DNA of 36,123 nt from Pseudorhodoplanes sp. (GCA_019187085.1 JABARS010000041.1:1-36123), one strand, 5' to 3'. Positions 8,081 to 17,869 are shown, numbered from the stretch's first letter. Translations and numbers: made by a program. The notes: a model not told the origin generated them from the letters alone.

Positions 8081-10381
8081 TCACGCGGGCGGACTGCGCC
8101 TGGCTTCCTCGATCGCCGCCCAGATGCGCGGCGCGGTCGCCGGCATGTCGAGACGGTCGATCCGGTAGGCCCGCCAGAGCGCGTCGAGGATCGCATTCAT
8201 GACCGCCGGGCAGGAGCCGATCGCCCCCGCCTCGCCCGCGCCCTTGAAGCCGAGCGGGTTGTTCTTGCACGGCACGTTGCGGGTCTCGAACACGAGATCG
8301 GGGATCGCGCTGGCGCGCGGCATCGCATAGTCCATGAAGCTTGCGGTCAGGAGCTGGCCGGAATCCGGATCATAGATCGTGTCCTCCATCAGCGCCTGGC
8401 CGATGCCCTGCACCGTCCCGCCATGCACCTGGCCGGCCAGCATGAGCGGGTTCAGCGTCACGCCGAAATCGTCGACGATCACGTAGCCGACGATCTTCAC
8501 CGCGCCGGTCGCCTCGTCGATCTCGACTTCGGCGATATGGGTGCCGTTGGGAAAGGTCGGCGCCGGCGGCCGGAACGCGTCGGCGGCGGTCCGTTTCTCG
8601 TCGGTCGCTTCCGGACGGGCGGCGAGATCCGCAAGCGACATCGATCGGTCGGTGCCGGCGACCCGGATTCGCCCGTTGTCGAATTCGAGATCGCGCGGAC
8701 TTGCTTCCAGCGCGTCGGCGGCAAGCTCCCTCAGGTTGTCGGCGAGCGTGCGCGCCGCCATCGTGACCGAAGCGCCGCCCGCGGGAATGGAGCTCGATCC
8801 GCCCGTCCCGCCGCCGGTGCGGATGCGGGCGGTGTCGCCCTGCACCATCCGGAACATGGTCGGCGGGATGCCAAGATGCTCGGCGACAAGTTGCGCGTAC
8901 GACGTGTCGTGGCCCTGCCCGGTCGATTGCGTGCCGATCAAGAGCGTGATCGTGCCGTCGCGTTCCAATTTAAGCGTCGCGGTTTCTGGCCCGTTCGCGC
9001 CGCATGCCTCGATATAGCTCGCGATGCCGATGCCGCGCAGGCGCGACTGCTTTTTCGCCGCCGCCGCCCGTTTCTTGAATCCGGCCCAGTCGGCAAGCGT
9101 CTGCGCCCGATCGAGATGCGCGGCGAACTCGCCGGTATCGTAGACTTTGCCGGTCGCGGTCTCGTAGGGCATCGCCGACGGGCGGATGAAATTTCGTCTG
9201 CGCAGTTCGGCCGGCTCGACCCCAAGCTTGCGGGCGGCGTGATCGACAAGCCGCTCGATCACGTAGGAAGCCTCCGGCCGCCCGGCGCCGCGATAGGCAT
9301 CGACCGGCACCGTATTGGTATAGGCCGCGCGCACGCGGATCGCGCAGACAGGAATGTCGTAGACCCCGGGCAGCATCGCCGCCCCGATATAGGGAATGTA
9401 GGGCGCATAGGTGGACAGATACGCGCCCATATCGGCAATCGTGTCGACCTTCAGCGCGAGGAATTTGCCGCGCGCGCTCATCGCAAGCGAGGCGGTCGTG
9501 ATATTGTCGCGCCCCTGCGTATCGCCGAGGAAATGCTCGGTGCGGTCGGCGACCCATTTCACCGGCCGCCCCGTGCGTTTGGCCGCCATCGCGACCAGCG
9601 CATATTCACGATAGGAAAACAGCTTGGTGCCGAAACCGCCGCCGACGTCGGGCGTAACGACACGCATCTTGTCAGGGGAAACCTTCAACACGCGTCCGGC
9701 TATCACGTCACGGATCGCATGCGGCCCCTGGCTGCCGAGCGTCAGCGTATAGGAGTCCTTGTCCGCATCATATTCAGCGACGGCCGCTCGGGTATCGAGA
9801 TAATTCGTCACCACGCGCTGATTGACGATCTTCAGCGAGGCGACATGGACGGCCTCCGCGAAGACCCTTTCCGTGCGCGCGGCATCGCCGAACGAGAACT
9901 GGAACGACAGGTTGCCCGGCCGGTCCGGCCAGACCAGCGGCGCGCCCGCCGCGAGCGCAGCCTCGGCGCCGATCACCGCCGGCAGCGGCTCCCAGACGAT
10001 ATCAAGCGCCTCAATTGCGTCGCGCGCGATGTCGGGCGATTGCGCGACAACGAACGCGACCGCGTCGCCGACATGATGAACCTCGTCGCGCGCCAGAACC
10101 GGATAATGCGGCGCCGGAACGTCCTGTCCCGGAACGCCGACCATGCACGGCAAAGGGCCGAAGTCGGCGGTATCTTCGCCGGTCAGGACGAGCGCGACGC
10201 CTGGAATGCACCGCGCGCGCTCCGCATCGACGATACGAAAGCGTGCATGCGCGTGGGGCGAACGCGCCACGACACCGTGAAGAAAACCGGACGGCGCGAT
10301 ATCGGCCACGTAGCGGCCGGCGCCGCGGATCAGCGGGTCGTCTTCCTTGCGGACAATGGCCTGGCCGATGCCGAATTTCAT
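8081..10381 (-). CDS. Molybdenum hydroxylase large subunit, form-II CoxL-like / aldehyde oxidase type
   Basis: A 766-residue xanthine-dehydrogenase-family molybdopterin subunit. It carries DVGGGFGTK near 246-253, AYRGAGR at 362-368 and the catalytic Glu in GAGEAGAIGSCPAV at about 717. The AYRGAGR loop is the form-II pattern; true aerobic CO dehydrogenase has AYxCSFR, so CO oxidation is unlikely. Substrates of form-II enzymes are mostly unknown aldehydes or N-heterocycles. The start is an ATG with GGAG eight bases upstream. The usual FAD (CoxM) and 2Fe-2S (CoxS) partners are absent from both sides: an RND pump lies upstream and cytochromes lie downstream. Confidence 0.93.
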   Translation of the reverse strand: MKFGIGQAIVRKEDDPLIRGAGRYVADIAPSGFLHGVVARSPHAHARFRIVDAERARCIPGVALVLTGEDTADFGPLPCMVGVPGQDVPAPHYPVLARDEVHHVGDAVAFVVAQSPDIARDAIEALDIVWEPLPAVIGAEAALAAGAPLVWPDRPGNLSFQFSFGDAARTERVFAEAVHVASLKIVNQRVVTNYLDTRAAVAEYDADKDSYTLTLGSQGPHAIRDVIAGRVLKVSPDKMRVVTPDVGGGFGTKLFSYREYALVAMAAKRTGRPVKWVADRTEHFLGDTQGRDNITTASLAMSARGKFLALKVDTIADMGAYLSTYAPYIPYIGAAMLPGVYDIPVCAIRVRAAYTNTVPVDAYRGAGRPEASYVIERLVDHAARKLGVEPAELRRRNFIRPSAMPYETATGKVYDTGEFAAHLDRAQTLADWAGFKKRAAAAKKQSRLRGIGIASYIEACGANGPETATLKLERDGTITLLIGTQSTGQGHDTSYAQLVAEHLGIPPTMFRMVQGDTARIRTGGGTGGSSSIPAGGASVTMAARTLADNLRELAADALEASPRDLEFDNGRIRVAGTDRSMSLADLAARPEATDEKRTAADAFRPPAPTFPNGTHIAEVEIDEATGAVKIVGYVIVDDFGVTLNPLMLAGQVHGGTVQGIGQALMEDTIYDPDSGQLLTASFMDYAMPRASAIPDLVFETRNVPCKNNPLGFKGAGEAGAIGSCPAVMNAILDALWRAYRIDRLDMPATAPRIWAAIEEARRSPPA

Positions 10382-10405
10382 GACATCACTCCGCGGCCGC
10401 GCACG

Positions 10406-13400
10406 TCATCCGCTGCTGCCTGCGCCGTCGTGTGCCGGCTTCGCCTTGTCCGCGCCGCGCTCCGCCAGCATGCGCGAGATCACATAGAATACCGGCGTGA
10501 AGATGAGGCCGAACAGCGTCACGCCGATCATGCCGGAGAACACCGCCGTCCCGAGCGTCTGACGCAATTCTGAACCGGCACCGATCGCGAACACGAGCGG
10601 CGTCACGCCGAGCACGAAGGCGAGCGAGGTCATCAGGATCGGGCGCAGGCGCAGTTCGGCGGCTTCCGTCGCGGCCGTCCAGCGGTCGCGCCCCTGGTCC
10701 TGCAGCTGCTTGGCGAATTCGACGATCAGGATCGCGTTCTTGGATGCCAGCCCTATCAATACGATGAACCCGACCTGCGTGAGGATATTGTTGTCCTGCC
10801 CGCGCAGGATCACGCCCGTGATCGAAGCGACGAGACACATCGGCACGATCAGGATCACCGCCAGCGGCAGCGTCAGGCTCTCGAACTGCGCGGCAAGGAC
10901 CAGAAAGACGAATATGACACCGAGCGCGAACGCAAAGATCGCGGTGTTGCCGGCACGGATCTGCTGGAAGGCGAGCGTCGTCCATTCATAGGCGAAACCC
11001 TGCGGCAGGGTTTCGGCCGCGAGCCGCTCCATGAGCTGGATTGCCTGGCCCTGCGAATAGCCGGGCGCCGCCGCCCCGTCGAGCTCGGCGGCCGGATAGA
11101 TGTTGTAGCGCGGGACGCGATACGGGCCGGAAATGTCGCGCACCGTCGTAAAAGAGCCGAGCGGCACGGTGTCGCCGCTCGAATTGCGCACGCGCAGATT
11201 GAGCACGTCCTGCGGCCGCAGCCGGTACGGACTCTCCGCCTGCGACTGCACGCGGAACGTCCGCCCGAACAGGTTGAAGTCGTTGACATAGGCCGAGCCG
11301 ATATTGACCTGCAGCGCGTTGAAGACATCCGGCAGATTAATGCCAAGCAACTGTGCCTTGGTGCGGTCGATATCGAGATAAATCTGCGGGGTCGAGGTCT
11401 CGAACAGCGAGAACACCTGCATCAGGCCGGGCGTCTGGTTGGCCCGCGCCATCATCGCCATCACGGCCCCCTGCAGCGCTTCCGGCCCGCGGCCGCCGCG
11501 GTCCTCGATCATCATGCGGAAGCCGCCGGCATTGCCGATGCCCTGCACCGGCGGGGGCTGCACGACGATCATGAACGCTTCCTGGATCGCGGCCAGCTTG
11601 CCAAACAAGGCGCCCTGGATCGCGCTCGCCGACTGACCCGGATCCTTGGCGCGCTCGGTGAAAGAATTAAGCACGAGGAACATCGCGCCGGCGTTCGGCG
11701 CGTTGGTGAAAGTGGCGCCCGAGAAACCAACGATATTGATGACGTGTCCGACGCCCGGCGTCTCAAGCGCGATGTCCGCCGCCCGCTTCATCACCGCCTC
11801 GGTACGCTGCAGCGAGGCGCCCGGCGGCAATTGCGCGGCGACGATCAGATAGCCGCGATCCTGCTGCGGGATGAAACCCTGCGGGGCCTTGCGGAATTCG
11901 TTCAGGCCGAAGGCGAGGATGCCTACATAGACCAGGCACATCATCGCGGCAATGCGCACCGCGCGCGCGGTGAACCAGCCGTAGCCGCGGCCGAGCGACT
12001 CGAAGCCCCTATTGAAGGCGCGGAAGAAGGTGTGGATCGGGCGCGCCCAGACCGGCGCCTCATGATGCGGATCGTGCTTCTTGAGCAGCAGCGCGCACAT
12101 CGCCGGCGACAAGGTCAGCGACACGATCAGCGAGATGATGGTCGAGCCGGCGATCGTCAGCGCGAATTGCCGGTAGAATTGCCCGGAAATACCGGTGATG
12201 AACGCCGAAGGCACGAACACGGCCGTCAGCACGAGCGCAATCGCGATCAGCGCGGTGCCGACCTCGTCCATGCTCTTGATTGCGGCGTCCCGCGGCGACA
12301 GTCCGCTCGCGATATTGCGCTCGACATTTTCGACGACGACGATCGCATCGTCGACGACGATGCCGATGGCGAGCACCAGCCCGAAAAGCGACAGATTGTT
12401 GAGTGTGAAGCCGAACAGGCTCATCACAAAAAAGGTCCCGATCAGCGAGACCGGGATGGCGACGATCGGAATGATGGCCGCCCGCCAGGTCTGCAGGAAC
12501 AGGACCACCACGAGCACGACGAGGACGATCGCCTCCAGGATGGTCTCGAGCACGGCATCGACCGATTCTTGGATGAACTGGGTCGGGTCGTAGATGATGG
12601 TGTGCTTCAACCCCGGCGGGAACGACTTGGCGAGTTCGGCCGCGGTCTTTCGGACATTGGCGCCAGTCGTGAGCGCGTTCGAGCCCGGCCGCTGGAATAC
12701 GGCGATCGCAACCGAAGCGTCGCGATTGAGATAGGACGCAGAGGAATAATCCTGCGCCGCAAGCTCGACCCGCGCGACATCCTTCACACGCACGACGGCG
12801 TTGGCAGTCTGCTTGACGACGATGTTCCCGAACTCGTTCGGATCGGACAGGCGACCGAGCGTGCGTACCGCGATCTGGAAAGCAAGCTGCTTCTCCACCG
12901 GTGGCTGGTTGAGGACGCCAGAGGCGACCTGGACATTCTGCGCCTGCAGTGCGGTCGTCACGTCCTGCGCCGTGAGATTGAGCGACTGCAGCCGGCTTGG
13001 GTCGAGCCAGACCTGCATCGCATAATCGCGCGCGCCGAAAACCGTGATCGAGCCGACGCCGTCAACCCGCGTCAGCACGTCCTTGATCTGCAGGTTGGCG
13101 TAGTTGGAGATGTAAAGCGGGTCGCGCGACTTGTCGGGCGAGAACAGGTTCACAACCATCAGGATGTCAGGCGAGCTTTTCGCCACCGTGACACCGATCT
13201 GCTGCACCTGCTGCGGCAGGCGCGGGGTCGCCGTCGATACGCGATTCTGGACTTGCACCTGCGCGGTATCGAGATTGACGCCGAGATCGAACGTCACCGA
13301 GATCGAGAAACGGCCGTCGGCGGTCGAGTTCGAGGAGATGTAGAGCATCCCCTCGACGCCGTTGACCTGCTGCTCGATCGGCGCCACCACGGTTTCGGCA

Positions 13401-13576
13401 ACCGTCTCCGCGCTGGCGCCCGGATACTGGCCATTGATCGTGATCGTCGGCGGCGCGATTTCCGGATATTGCGCGATAGGCAGCCGCAGAAACGCGACGC
13501 CGCCGAGAATGACAAAGACGATCGAAACGACCGCGGCGAAAATCGGACGGTCGATGAAGAAATGTGAAATCTTCAT
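10406..13576 (-). CDS. RND efflux transporter, inner-membrane permease (HAE1/AcrB-MexF type)
   Basis: A 1056-residue protein with the usual RND layout: twelve membrane helices and two large periplasmic loops. It begins MKISHFFIDRPIFAAVVSIV, the canonical opening of AcrB-like pumps. The proton-relay pair is visible in GIVVDDAIVVVENVERN in helix 4, and PAMCALLL and APQGFIPQQDRGYL are further family segments. The C-terminus has the GFIVLIGLASKNAILIVEFA helix of the second half. It works with the periplasmic adaptor encoded 8 bases upstream and an outer-membrane TolC-type protein not in the window. The 24-base gap to the molybdenum hydroxylase gene suggests possible co-transcription. Confidence 0.97.
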   Translation of the reverse strand: MKISHFFIDRPIFAAVVSIVFVILGGVAFLRLPIAQYPEIAPPTITINGQYPGASAETVAETVVAPIEQQVNGVEGMLYISSNSTADGRFSISVTFDLGVNLDTAQVQVQNRVSTATPRLPQQVQQIGVTVAKSSPDILMVVNLFSPDKSRDPLYISNYANLQIKDVLTRVDGVGSITVFGARDYAMQVWLDPSRLQSLNLTAQDVTTALQAQNVQVASGVLNQPPVEKQLAFQIAVRTLGRLSDPNEFGNIVVKQTANAVVRVKDVARVELAAQDYSSASYLNRDASVAIAVFQRPGSNALTTGANVRKTAAELAKSFPPGLKHTIIYDPTQFIQESVDAVLETILEAIVLVVLVVVLFLQTWRAAIIPIVAIPVSLIGTFFVMSLFGFTLNNLSLFGLVLAIGIVVDDAIVVVENVERNIASGLSPRDAAIKSMDEVGTALIAIALVLTAVFVPSAFITGISGQFYRQFALTIAGSTIISLIVSLTLSPAMCALLLKKHDPHHEAPVWARPIHTFFRAFNRGFESLGRGYGWFTARAVRIAAMMCLVYVGILAFGLNEFRKAPQGFIPQQDRGYLIVAAQLPPGASLQRTEAVMKRAADIALETPGVGHVINIVGFSGATFTNAPNAGAMFLVLNSFTERAKDPGQSASAIQGALFGKLAAIQEAFMIVVQPPPVQGIGNAGGFRMMIEDRGGRGPEALQGAVMAMMARANQTPGLMQVFSLFETSTPQIYLDIDRTKAQLLGINLPDVFNALQVNIGSAYVNDFNLFGRTFRVQSQAESPYRLRPQDVLNLRVRNSSGDTVPLGSFTTVRDISGPYRVPRYNIYPAAELDGAAAPGYSQGQAIQLMERLAAETLPQGFAYEWTTLAFQQIRAGNTAIFAFALGVIFVFLVLAAQFESLTLPLAVILIVPMCLVASITGVILRGQDNNILTQVGFIVLIGLASKNAILIVEFAKQLQDQGRDRWTAATEAAELRLRPILMTSLAFVLGVTPLVFAIGAGSELRQTLGTAVFSGMIGVTLFGLIFTPVFYVISRMLAERGADKAKPAHDGAGSSG

Positions 13577-13584
13577 CGCGCGGC

Positions 13585-14775
13585 CTATTTCGGAGCCGTG
13601 TCGGGCGCCGGAGCCGCGGGCGCTGCCCCGCGCATCTGCGGCGTCACCTTGATGCCGGACCGCGCCCGCATCAGCCCGTTGACGATCACGCGATCGGTGG
13701 CAAGCAACCCGTCCTTGATCACGCGCAGATCGTCGCTGAGCTGGCCGAGCGTCACATATTTCTGGGACACCGTGTCATCGGCACCCACGACATAGACGAA
13801 TTTGCGCACCTGCTCGGTCCCGATCGCGCTGTCGGGCACCAGCAGCGCCTCATAGGGCGGGGAGGCGGGCACCTGCACGCGGCCGAACATGCCGGGCGTA
13901 AACAGACCGTCGAGATTGCGGAAGACCGCACGCCCGCGGATAGTCCCGGTGGTGCGGTCGATGACGTTGTCGATAAAATTCATCCGGCCACGATGCGTAA
14001 AATCGCGCTCGTCGATCAGCCGCAGGCTCACGGGCAGGCCGTCGTCACTCTTTGCGCTGTCAGCACCGTTCTTGGCGTTGCGCTCGTAGCGCAGGAACGA
14101 GCTCTCGTCGAAGGTGAACTCGAACCAGATCGGATCGTAGGACACGATCGTCGCAAGCAAAGTCGTGCTGCCGGTCGAGCCGCCGGTCACGAGATTGCCG
14201 GGCGACACGCGCCGGTCGCCGATGCGGCCGGCGACCGGTGCGCGCAGCTCCGTGAACTGCAGGTCGAGCTCCGCCTGCCGCACCAGGGCGCTGTTGGCGG
14301 CGACCGCCGCCTCGGCCGTGCGCTTGGCCTGCAGGCGCTGCTCGAAAGTCTGCTCGGTGATGGTCTTGTCGCGCACGAGCTGCTGGCCGCGCTGCAGATC
14401 GCCTTCGGCATAGGCCAATTGCGCGCGCACCTGCGTGAGATTGGCACGCGCCTGATCGAGCGTGTTCTGGAACGGTCGCGGGTCGATGGAGAACAGGAGG
14501 TCGCCCTCCTTGACCGACTGCCCGTCGGTGAAATGAACCTTCTCGAGATAGCCCGACACCCGCGCCCTGATCTCCACGGAATCCACCGCGGTGAAGCGGC
14601 CGACATATTCGTCGAAATCGGTAACGGTCCGCTTGACCGGATTCGCAACGGTCACGACCGGAGGCGGCGGCGCAGGCGGCTTCTGGCTTTCGCCGCAGGC
14701 GGACAGCATGACCGCGGCCACAAGCCCGCAAAGAGCAGCATAGCGACGGCTGATCGGACGGTTTATCGGTGTCAT
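13585..14775 (-). CDS. RND efflux periplasmic adaptor lipoprotein (MexE/AcrA type)
   Basis: A 396-residue membrane-fusion protein. The N-terminus is a lipoprotein signal with lipobox LSAC (Cys at about 27), followed by a Pro-rich linker. Then come the lipoyl half-motif (VEIRARVSGYLEKVHFTDGQ), a long alpha-hairpin around 100-160, the second lipoyl half (LDLQFTELRAPVAGRIGDR) and beta-barrel and membrane-proximal domains. It links the inner-membrane pump to the outer-membrane channel. It is the first gene of a two-gene efflux operon. No local repressor gene of the TetR or LysR kind is seen. Confidence 0.96.
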   Translation of the reverse strand: MTPINRPISRRYAALCGLVAAVMLSACGESQKPPAPPPPVVTVANPVKRTVTDFDEYVGRFTAVDSVEIRARVSGYLEKVHFTDGQSVKEGDLLFSIDPRPFQNTLDQARANLTQVRAQLAYAEGDLQRGQQLVRDKTITEQTFEQRLQAKRTAEAAVAANSALVRQAELDLQFTELRAPVAGRIGDRRVSPGNLVTGGSTGSTTLLATIVSYDPIWFEFTFDESSFLRYERNAKNGADSAKSDDGLPVSLRLIDERDFTHRGRMNFIDNVIDRTTGTIRGRAVFRNLDGLFTPGMFGRVQVPASPPYEALLVPDSAIGTEQVRKFVYVVGADDTVSQKYVTLGQLSDDLRVIKDGLLATDRVIVNGLMRARSGIKVTPQMRGAAPAAPAPDTAPK

Positions 14776-14913
14776 CGCGGAGGTCGATATAAAACCTTGA
14801 TGGCAGAATCACCGGATCGAATGAATCACCTATCAACAATCGCCGTAGGCGCCGGATGCCGCAACCGGTAATTAGCGGTCAACGGAAAGTTTGTCCATGC
14901 AAGGCTGGTATTC

Positions 14914-16476
14914 TCAAACGCTTGTGTCCGTTTCGCCGGCGGGTGTTGCCGTACGGACAAAGCCCGTGAACCACGATCTTCCGAGCAAAAGGTAAACTAG
15001 CGTAAAATAAATCGACGCGCCGACGATGGCGAGGAGCCCGAGTGCGACCTCGTCACGCATTATGGGCATTGATGACAGCCAGGCGCGAAGCGGACGCTGT
15101 GCCAGCCAGAGACCTGCGGTCATGCCCAGTCCCGCCAGCGCCAGCATGGCGAGCGATTTCTTCAGGCGCGCATCGATGGCAAACAGGCCGCGCCGGACCG
15201 CAAACCAGACGACCAGCGAGAGATTAATCCAAGCCCCGATCGAGGTGGCGATGGCAAGGCCGACCTGCGCGAGCGGTCCCATCAACGCGACCTTGAACGC
15301 GATATTGACCGCGACCGCGATCAGCGACGCCATGACCGGGGTCGCGGTGTCGCCGCGCGCAAAGAACGGCGCCGTTGCGCTGCGGATCAGCACGAAGGCC
15401 AGGAGCCCGGCAGCATAAGCGCTCAGCGTTGCTGCCGATGCCTGCGCATCGGACTCCGTGAACGCCCCGCGCAGGAACAGCGCGCGCATGATCGGTTCGG
15501 ATATGACGACGAACGCAACCAGGCACGGAACCGAAAGCAGCAGCGTGAGCTCGATCGCGCGGTTTTGCGTATTGCGCGCGCCGGCCTCGTCGCCGCCAGC
15601 GATCCGCCGGGCGATATCCGGCAGCAGGACGGTGCCGATCGCAATTCCGATGACGCCGATCGGCAACTGGTTCAGGCGGTCTGCGTAATAGAGAGCCGAA
15701 AGCGCACCGGCGGCGAGAAAGCTTGCGATGACCGTATCGGCAAAGAGCGCAAGCTGTGTGCCGGCGGAGCCGACCGTGGCCGGGCCGAGCGCACGGAAGA
15801 ATTTGCGGATGTCCTCATCAAGCACCGGCCGGCGGAAACGGGCAACGACGCCGTTGCGGCGCGCGTCGGCGAGCAGGAGCAGGACCTCGAGTACGCCCGC
15901 GATCAGCACGCCCCAGGCTGCCGCATGTCCCGCGGTCGGGAAAAACGCAGCCAGCGCAAGCGTCGCCATCATCGACAGGTTGAGCAGGATCGGCGCCGCC
16001 GCGGCCGCGGCGAAGCGATGCAGCGTATTGAGAATGCCGCCGTACAAGGTAACGATGGTCACGAGCAGGAGATAGGGAAAGGTGACGCGCGTCAGTTCCA
16101 CCGCAATCGGAAAACGCGCGACGTCGCCGCCGAACCCCGGCGCAAGCAGACCAATGACACCCGGGGTAAAAAAGAGCGCGACGGCCAGCAGCACGATCTG
16201 GCTGGCAAACAGCATGGTGAAGATGCGGTCGGCAAACAGCCGCGCCGGGTCGGTGCCCCCCTGTTCGCGCACGCGCGCATAGGCCGGCACGAAGGCGGCG
16301 TTGAAGGCGCCTTCCGCGAAGATGGCGCGGAAATGATTGGGCAGCCGCAGCGCGACGAAGAAGGCGTCCGCCACCGGCCCGGCGCCGAGAATGGCGGCGA
16401 GCATGATGTCGCGCAGAAACCCGGTCACGCGCGAGAGGAGCGTCAGTCCGCCGACGGTGAAGATCCCTTTGAGCAT
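14914..16476 (-). CDS. murJ: Lipid II flippase MurJ (MviN)
   Basis: A 520-residue polytopic membrane protein with about 14 hydrophobic helices. MurJ flips lipid II across the inner membrane for peptidoglycan synthesis. The N-terminal signature is very typical: GGLTLLSRVTGFLRDIMLA, then GPVADAFFVALRLPNHFRA and FAEGAFNAAFVPAYAR, with the conserved Arg residues of the central cavity (R18, R24 and R52 region). It has its own start at 16476 with only a weak ribosome binding site. It is the last ordinary gene before the accessory island, whose remnants start within 300 bases of its 5' end. Confidence 0.97.
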   Translation of the reverse strand: MLKGIFTVGGLTLLSRVTGFLRDIMLAAILGAGPVADAFFVALRLPNHFRAIFAEGAFNAAFVPAYARVREQGGTDPARLFADRIFTMLFASQIVLLAVALFFTPGVIGLLAPGFGGDVARFPIAVELTRVTFPYLLLVTIVTLYGGILNTLHRFAAAAAAPILLNLSMMATLALAAFFPTAGHAAAWGVLIAGVLEVLLLLADARRNGVVARFRRPVLDEDIRKFFRALGPATVGSAGTQLALFADTVIASFLAAGALSALYYADRLNQLPIGVIGIAIGTVLLPDIARRIAGGDEAGARNTQNRAIELTLLLSVPCLVAFVVISEPIMRALFLRGAFTESDAQASAATLSAYAAGLLAFVLIRSATAPFFARGDTATPVMASLIAVAVNIAFKVALMGPLAQVGLAIATSIGAWINLSLVVWFAVRRGLFAIDARLKKSLAMLALAGLGMTAGLWLAQRPLRAWLSSMPIMRDEVALGLLAIVGASIYFTLVYLLLGRSWFTGFVRTATPAGETDTSV

Positions 16477-16754
16477 GCTTTATTTGCGGCAAGTTCAGTG
16501 CTGGCAAGCATCAGGGAAGAATACAGGGAATCGTCTTGCTGCCAGGCGGAAATGAACAAGAATTGTTTGAGTCTGGCTCATTATCTTGCGATTCCAGTTT
16601 TTGCGTAACAGGGAGTGTTATTTTCGTTATCAGGGAAATGTGGCGTCAGGAACAGGGACGTGCCGTAGCCGTTGAATTTTTGCACATTTGTTTCGCCGCA
16701 CACGAACACCATCTGTTCTCGCCCTCGATTTTCACAGCTATCGGTAGGTGAATC
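16477..16754. other. Gene-free stretch at the island's left edge with repeated CAGGGA
   Basis: No supported gene. Base use turns clearly more AT-rich than in murJ. The hexamer CAGGGA occurs five times on the plus strand (16512, 16524, 16609, 16631, 16653). The murJ promoter should lie here, but I could not pick clear boxes. Confidence 0.4.
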
Positions 16755-17043
16755 ATGCTCATGACCAAGCGGAAGCCTACGAGCGTTGGGCAAATCCTGG
16801 TCGAGGAATTCATGGAGCCGCTAGGACTGACGCAAGGAGACCTTGCGAAAGCGATGGCCGTGCCATGCAGCACCTCAACGAGTTGTGCAACGTCCGGCGC
16901 GCGATAACCGCCGATATGGCCCTGATGCTGGCGCGCGTGTTCGGCAACAGCGCTGATTTCTGGTTGAGCGCGCAACGCCGCAATGACCTATGGGAAACCT
17001 TGCATTTCCCAGGACGTCGTCATCGGATGAAACGCGCCAAGCC
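16755..17043 (+). pseudogene. Frameshifted HigA-type antitoxin (XRE family)
   Basis: The ATG at 16755 starts a typical HigA N-terminus (SVGQILVEEFMEPLGLTQGDLAKAMAVP) that runs to about 16865. The protein then continues in the next frame as QHLNELCNVRRAITADMALMLAR and NSADFWLSAQRRNDLWETLH, ending near KRAKPI. One missing base at 16863-16868 explains the break, since the family normally reads VPRQHLNEL there. The second-frame stop is only at 17122, after non-homologous sequence. No HigB toxin is recognisable upstream. The helix-turn-helix is split, so no functional antitoxin is expected. Confidence 0.8.
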
Positions 17044-17135
17044 TATACGTCGGCCATATAAAGCATGTCGTCGTTGGGAAAGCTGCGCGCGTTTTGATAA
17101 TCTTGTGCAACCTACCGTGTAACGCCTTGGTGGTG

Positions 17136-17350
17136 TAGACTTGCTCAAAAGCAAGACGTTCAGCAGATCGCGCGGAACTCAAGGTGTCGCGGAACACGGT
17201 CCGCTGCGATCGGGAGAGATGTCATTTGAATATGCGCAGCGTGCAGCCCAGCCGAAGCACGCGCGCGCCGAGATCGGGCAAATCGATGAGGATTGAAGAG
17301 CCGCACCAAAGCGCTTGCTGATCGTGGCTTTGACGCCAAGCAGGTCGATG
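17136..17350 (+). mobile_element. Transposase debris (IS21 IstA N-terminus, then IS5-like fragment)
   Basis: Across frames, 17161-17290 reads QQIAR, then ELKVSRNTVR, then LRSGEMSFEYAQRAAQPK. This matches the helix-turn-helix start of IS21-type IstA transposases with two frameshifts. From about 17298 the plus strand reads TKALADRGFDAK, like the D-R-G-Y/F-D block of IS5-type DDE transposases. On the minus strand near 17360-17420 a short RRKFSCKNCSRVF is faintly IS66-like, too weak to call. No intact insertion sequence or terminal repeat is present. Confidence 0.5.
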
Positions 17351-17443
17351 CTAAAATTACAGCCGAAAAACGCGCGAGCAGTTCTTGCAGCTGAATTTTC
17401 GCCGGTACTCCACGAGCTAATCCGCCGAGATCAGTAGACTTCG

Positions 17444-17869
17444 CTACGGCTTCCGACGTGGCGATAAACTGAAGGGATCGAGCACGGATACGCCCGTCGG
17501 TTCGAAGTCCGATGTGTTGCGGGTCACGACCGTGAGGCCATGTTCGAGCGCGGTGGCTGCGATTTGAAGGTCGGCTCCGTGGTAACCGAGCGCTGCGCTG
17601 AGTTGTCCCCAGCGGCGGGCGGACGGAAGATCGAAGAGCAGAACTCGGTCGCCATAGACGGTCAGAACTTGGTCGAGCCAGTTCGCGAGCATTGCGGCAA
17701 AATTCGGGTCCTTGCCGCGCTGCAAAGCGATCCCGCGTTCGATCTCGCCAATGCTGATGACGCTGAGGAAAAGATCACTGCTCCGTTGGCGACCGATCCA
17801 GTTCTCAACGTTAGCATCACGCCGCCGCTTGGCTAGCGCCGAGAGAACGTCGGTATCGATCAGGAACAT
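17444..17869 (-). CDS. VapC-type PIN-domain toxin
   Basis: A 141-residue PIN-domain ribonuclease, normal in length. The four acidic positions of the Mg site are visible: D5/D7 in FLIDTDVLS, E42 in SIGEIERG, D100 in HGADLQIAATA and D121 in TRNTSDF. It probably cleaves tRNA or rRNA when unbound by its antitoxin. Its ATG shares one base with the stop of the Phd-type antitoxin gene upstream (TGATG), a tight coupling. It seems intact, unlike several nearby modules. Confidence 0.93.
   Translation of the reverse strand: MFLIDTDVLSALAKRRRDANVENWIGRQRSSDLFLSVISIGEIERGIALQRGKDPNFAAMLANWLDQVLTVYGDRVLLFDLPSARRWGQLSAALGYHGADLQIAATALEHGLTVVTRNTSDFEPTGVSVLDPFSLSPRRKP

Noticed and set aside
8081..10381. Aerobic CO dehydrogenase (form I CoxL)
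   Set aside because: The active-site loop reads AYRGAGR rather than AYxCSFR, and coxM and coxS are absent.
7817..10573. Very long plus-strand open frame (918 codons) opposite the molybdenum hydroxylase
   Set aside because: It mirrors the real gene in GC-rich DNA, has a low-complexity Arg/His-rich translation and no family features.
11744..13567. Plus-strand 607-codon frame opposite the RND pump
   Set aside because: Antisense shadow with Arg/Asp-rich low-complexity product; the minus-strand RND gene explains the open frame.
17360..17420. Possible IS66 transposase fragment (RRKFSCKNC) on the minus strand
   Set aside because: Nine or ten residues with a generic Cys pair are not enough to name a family.
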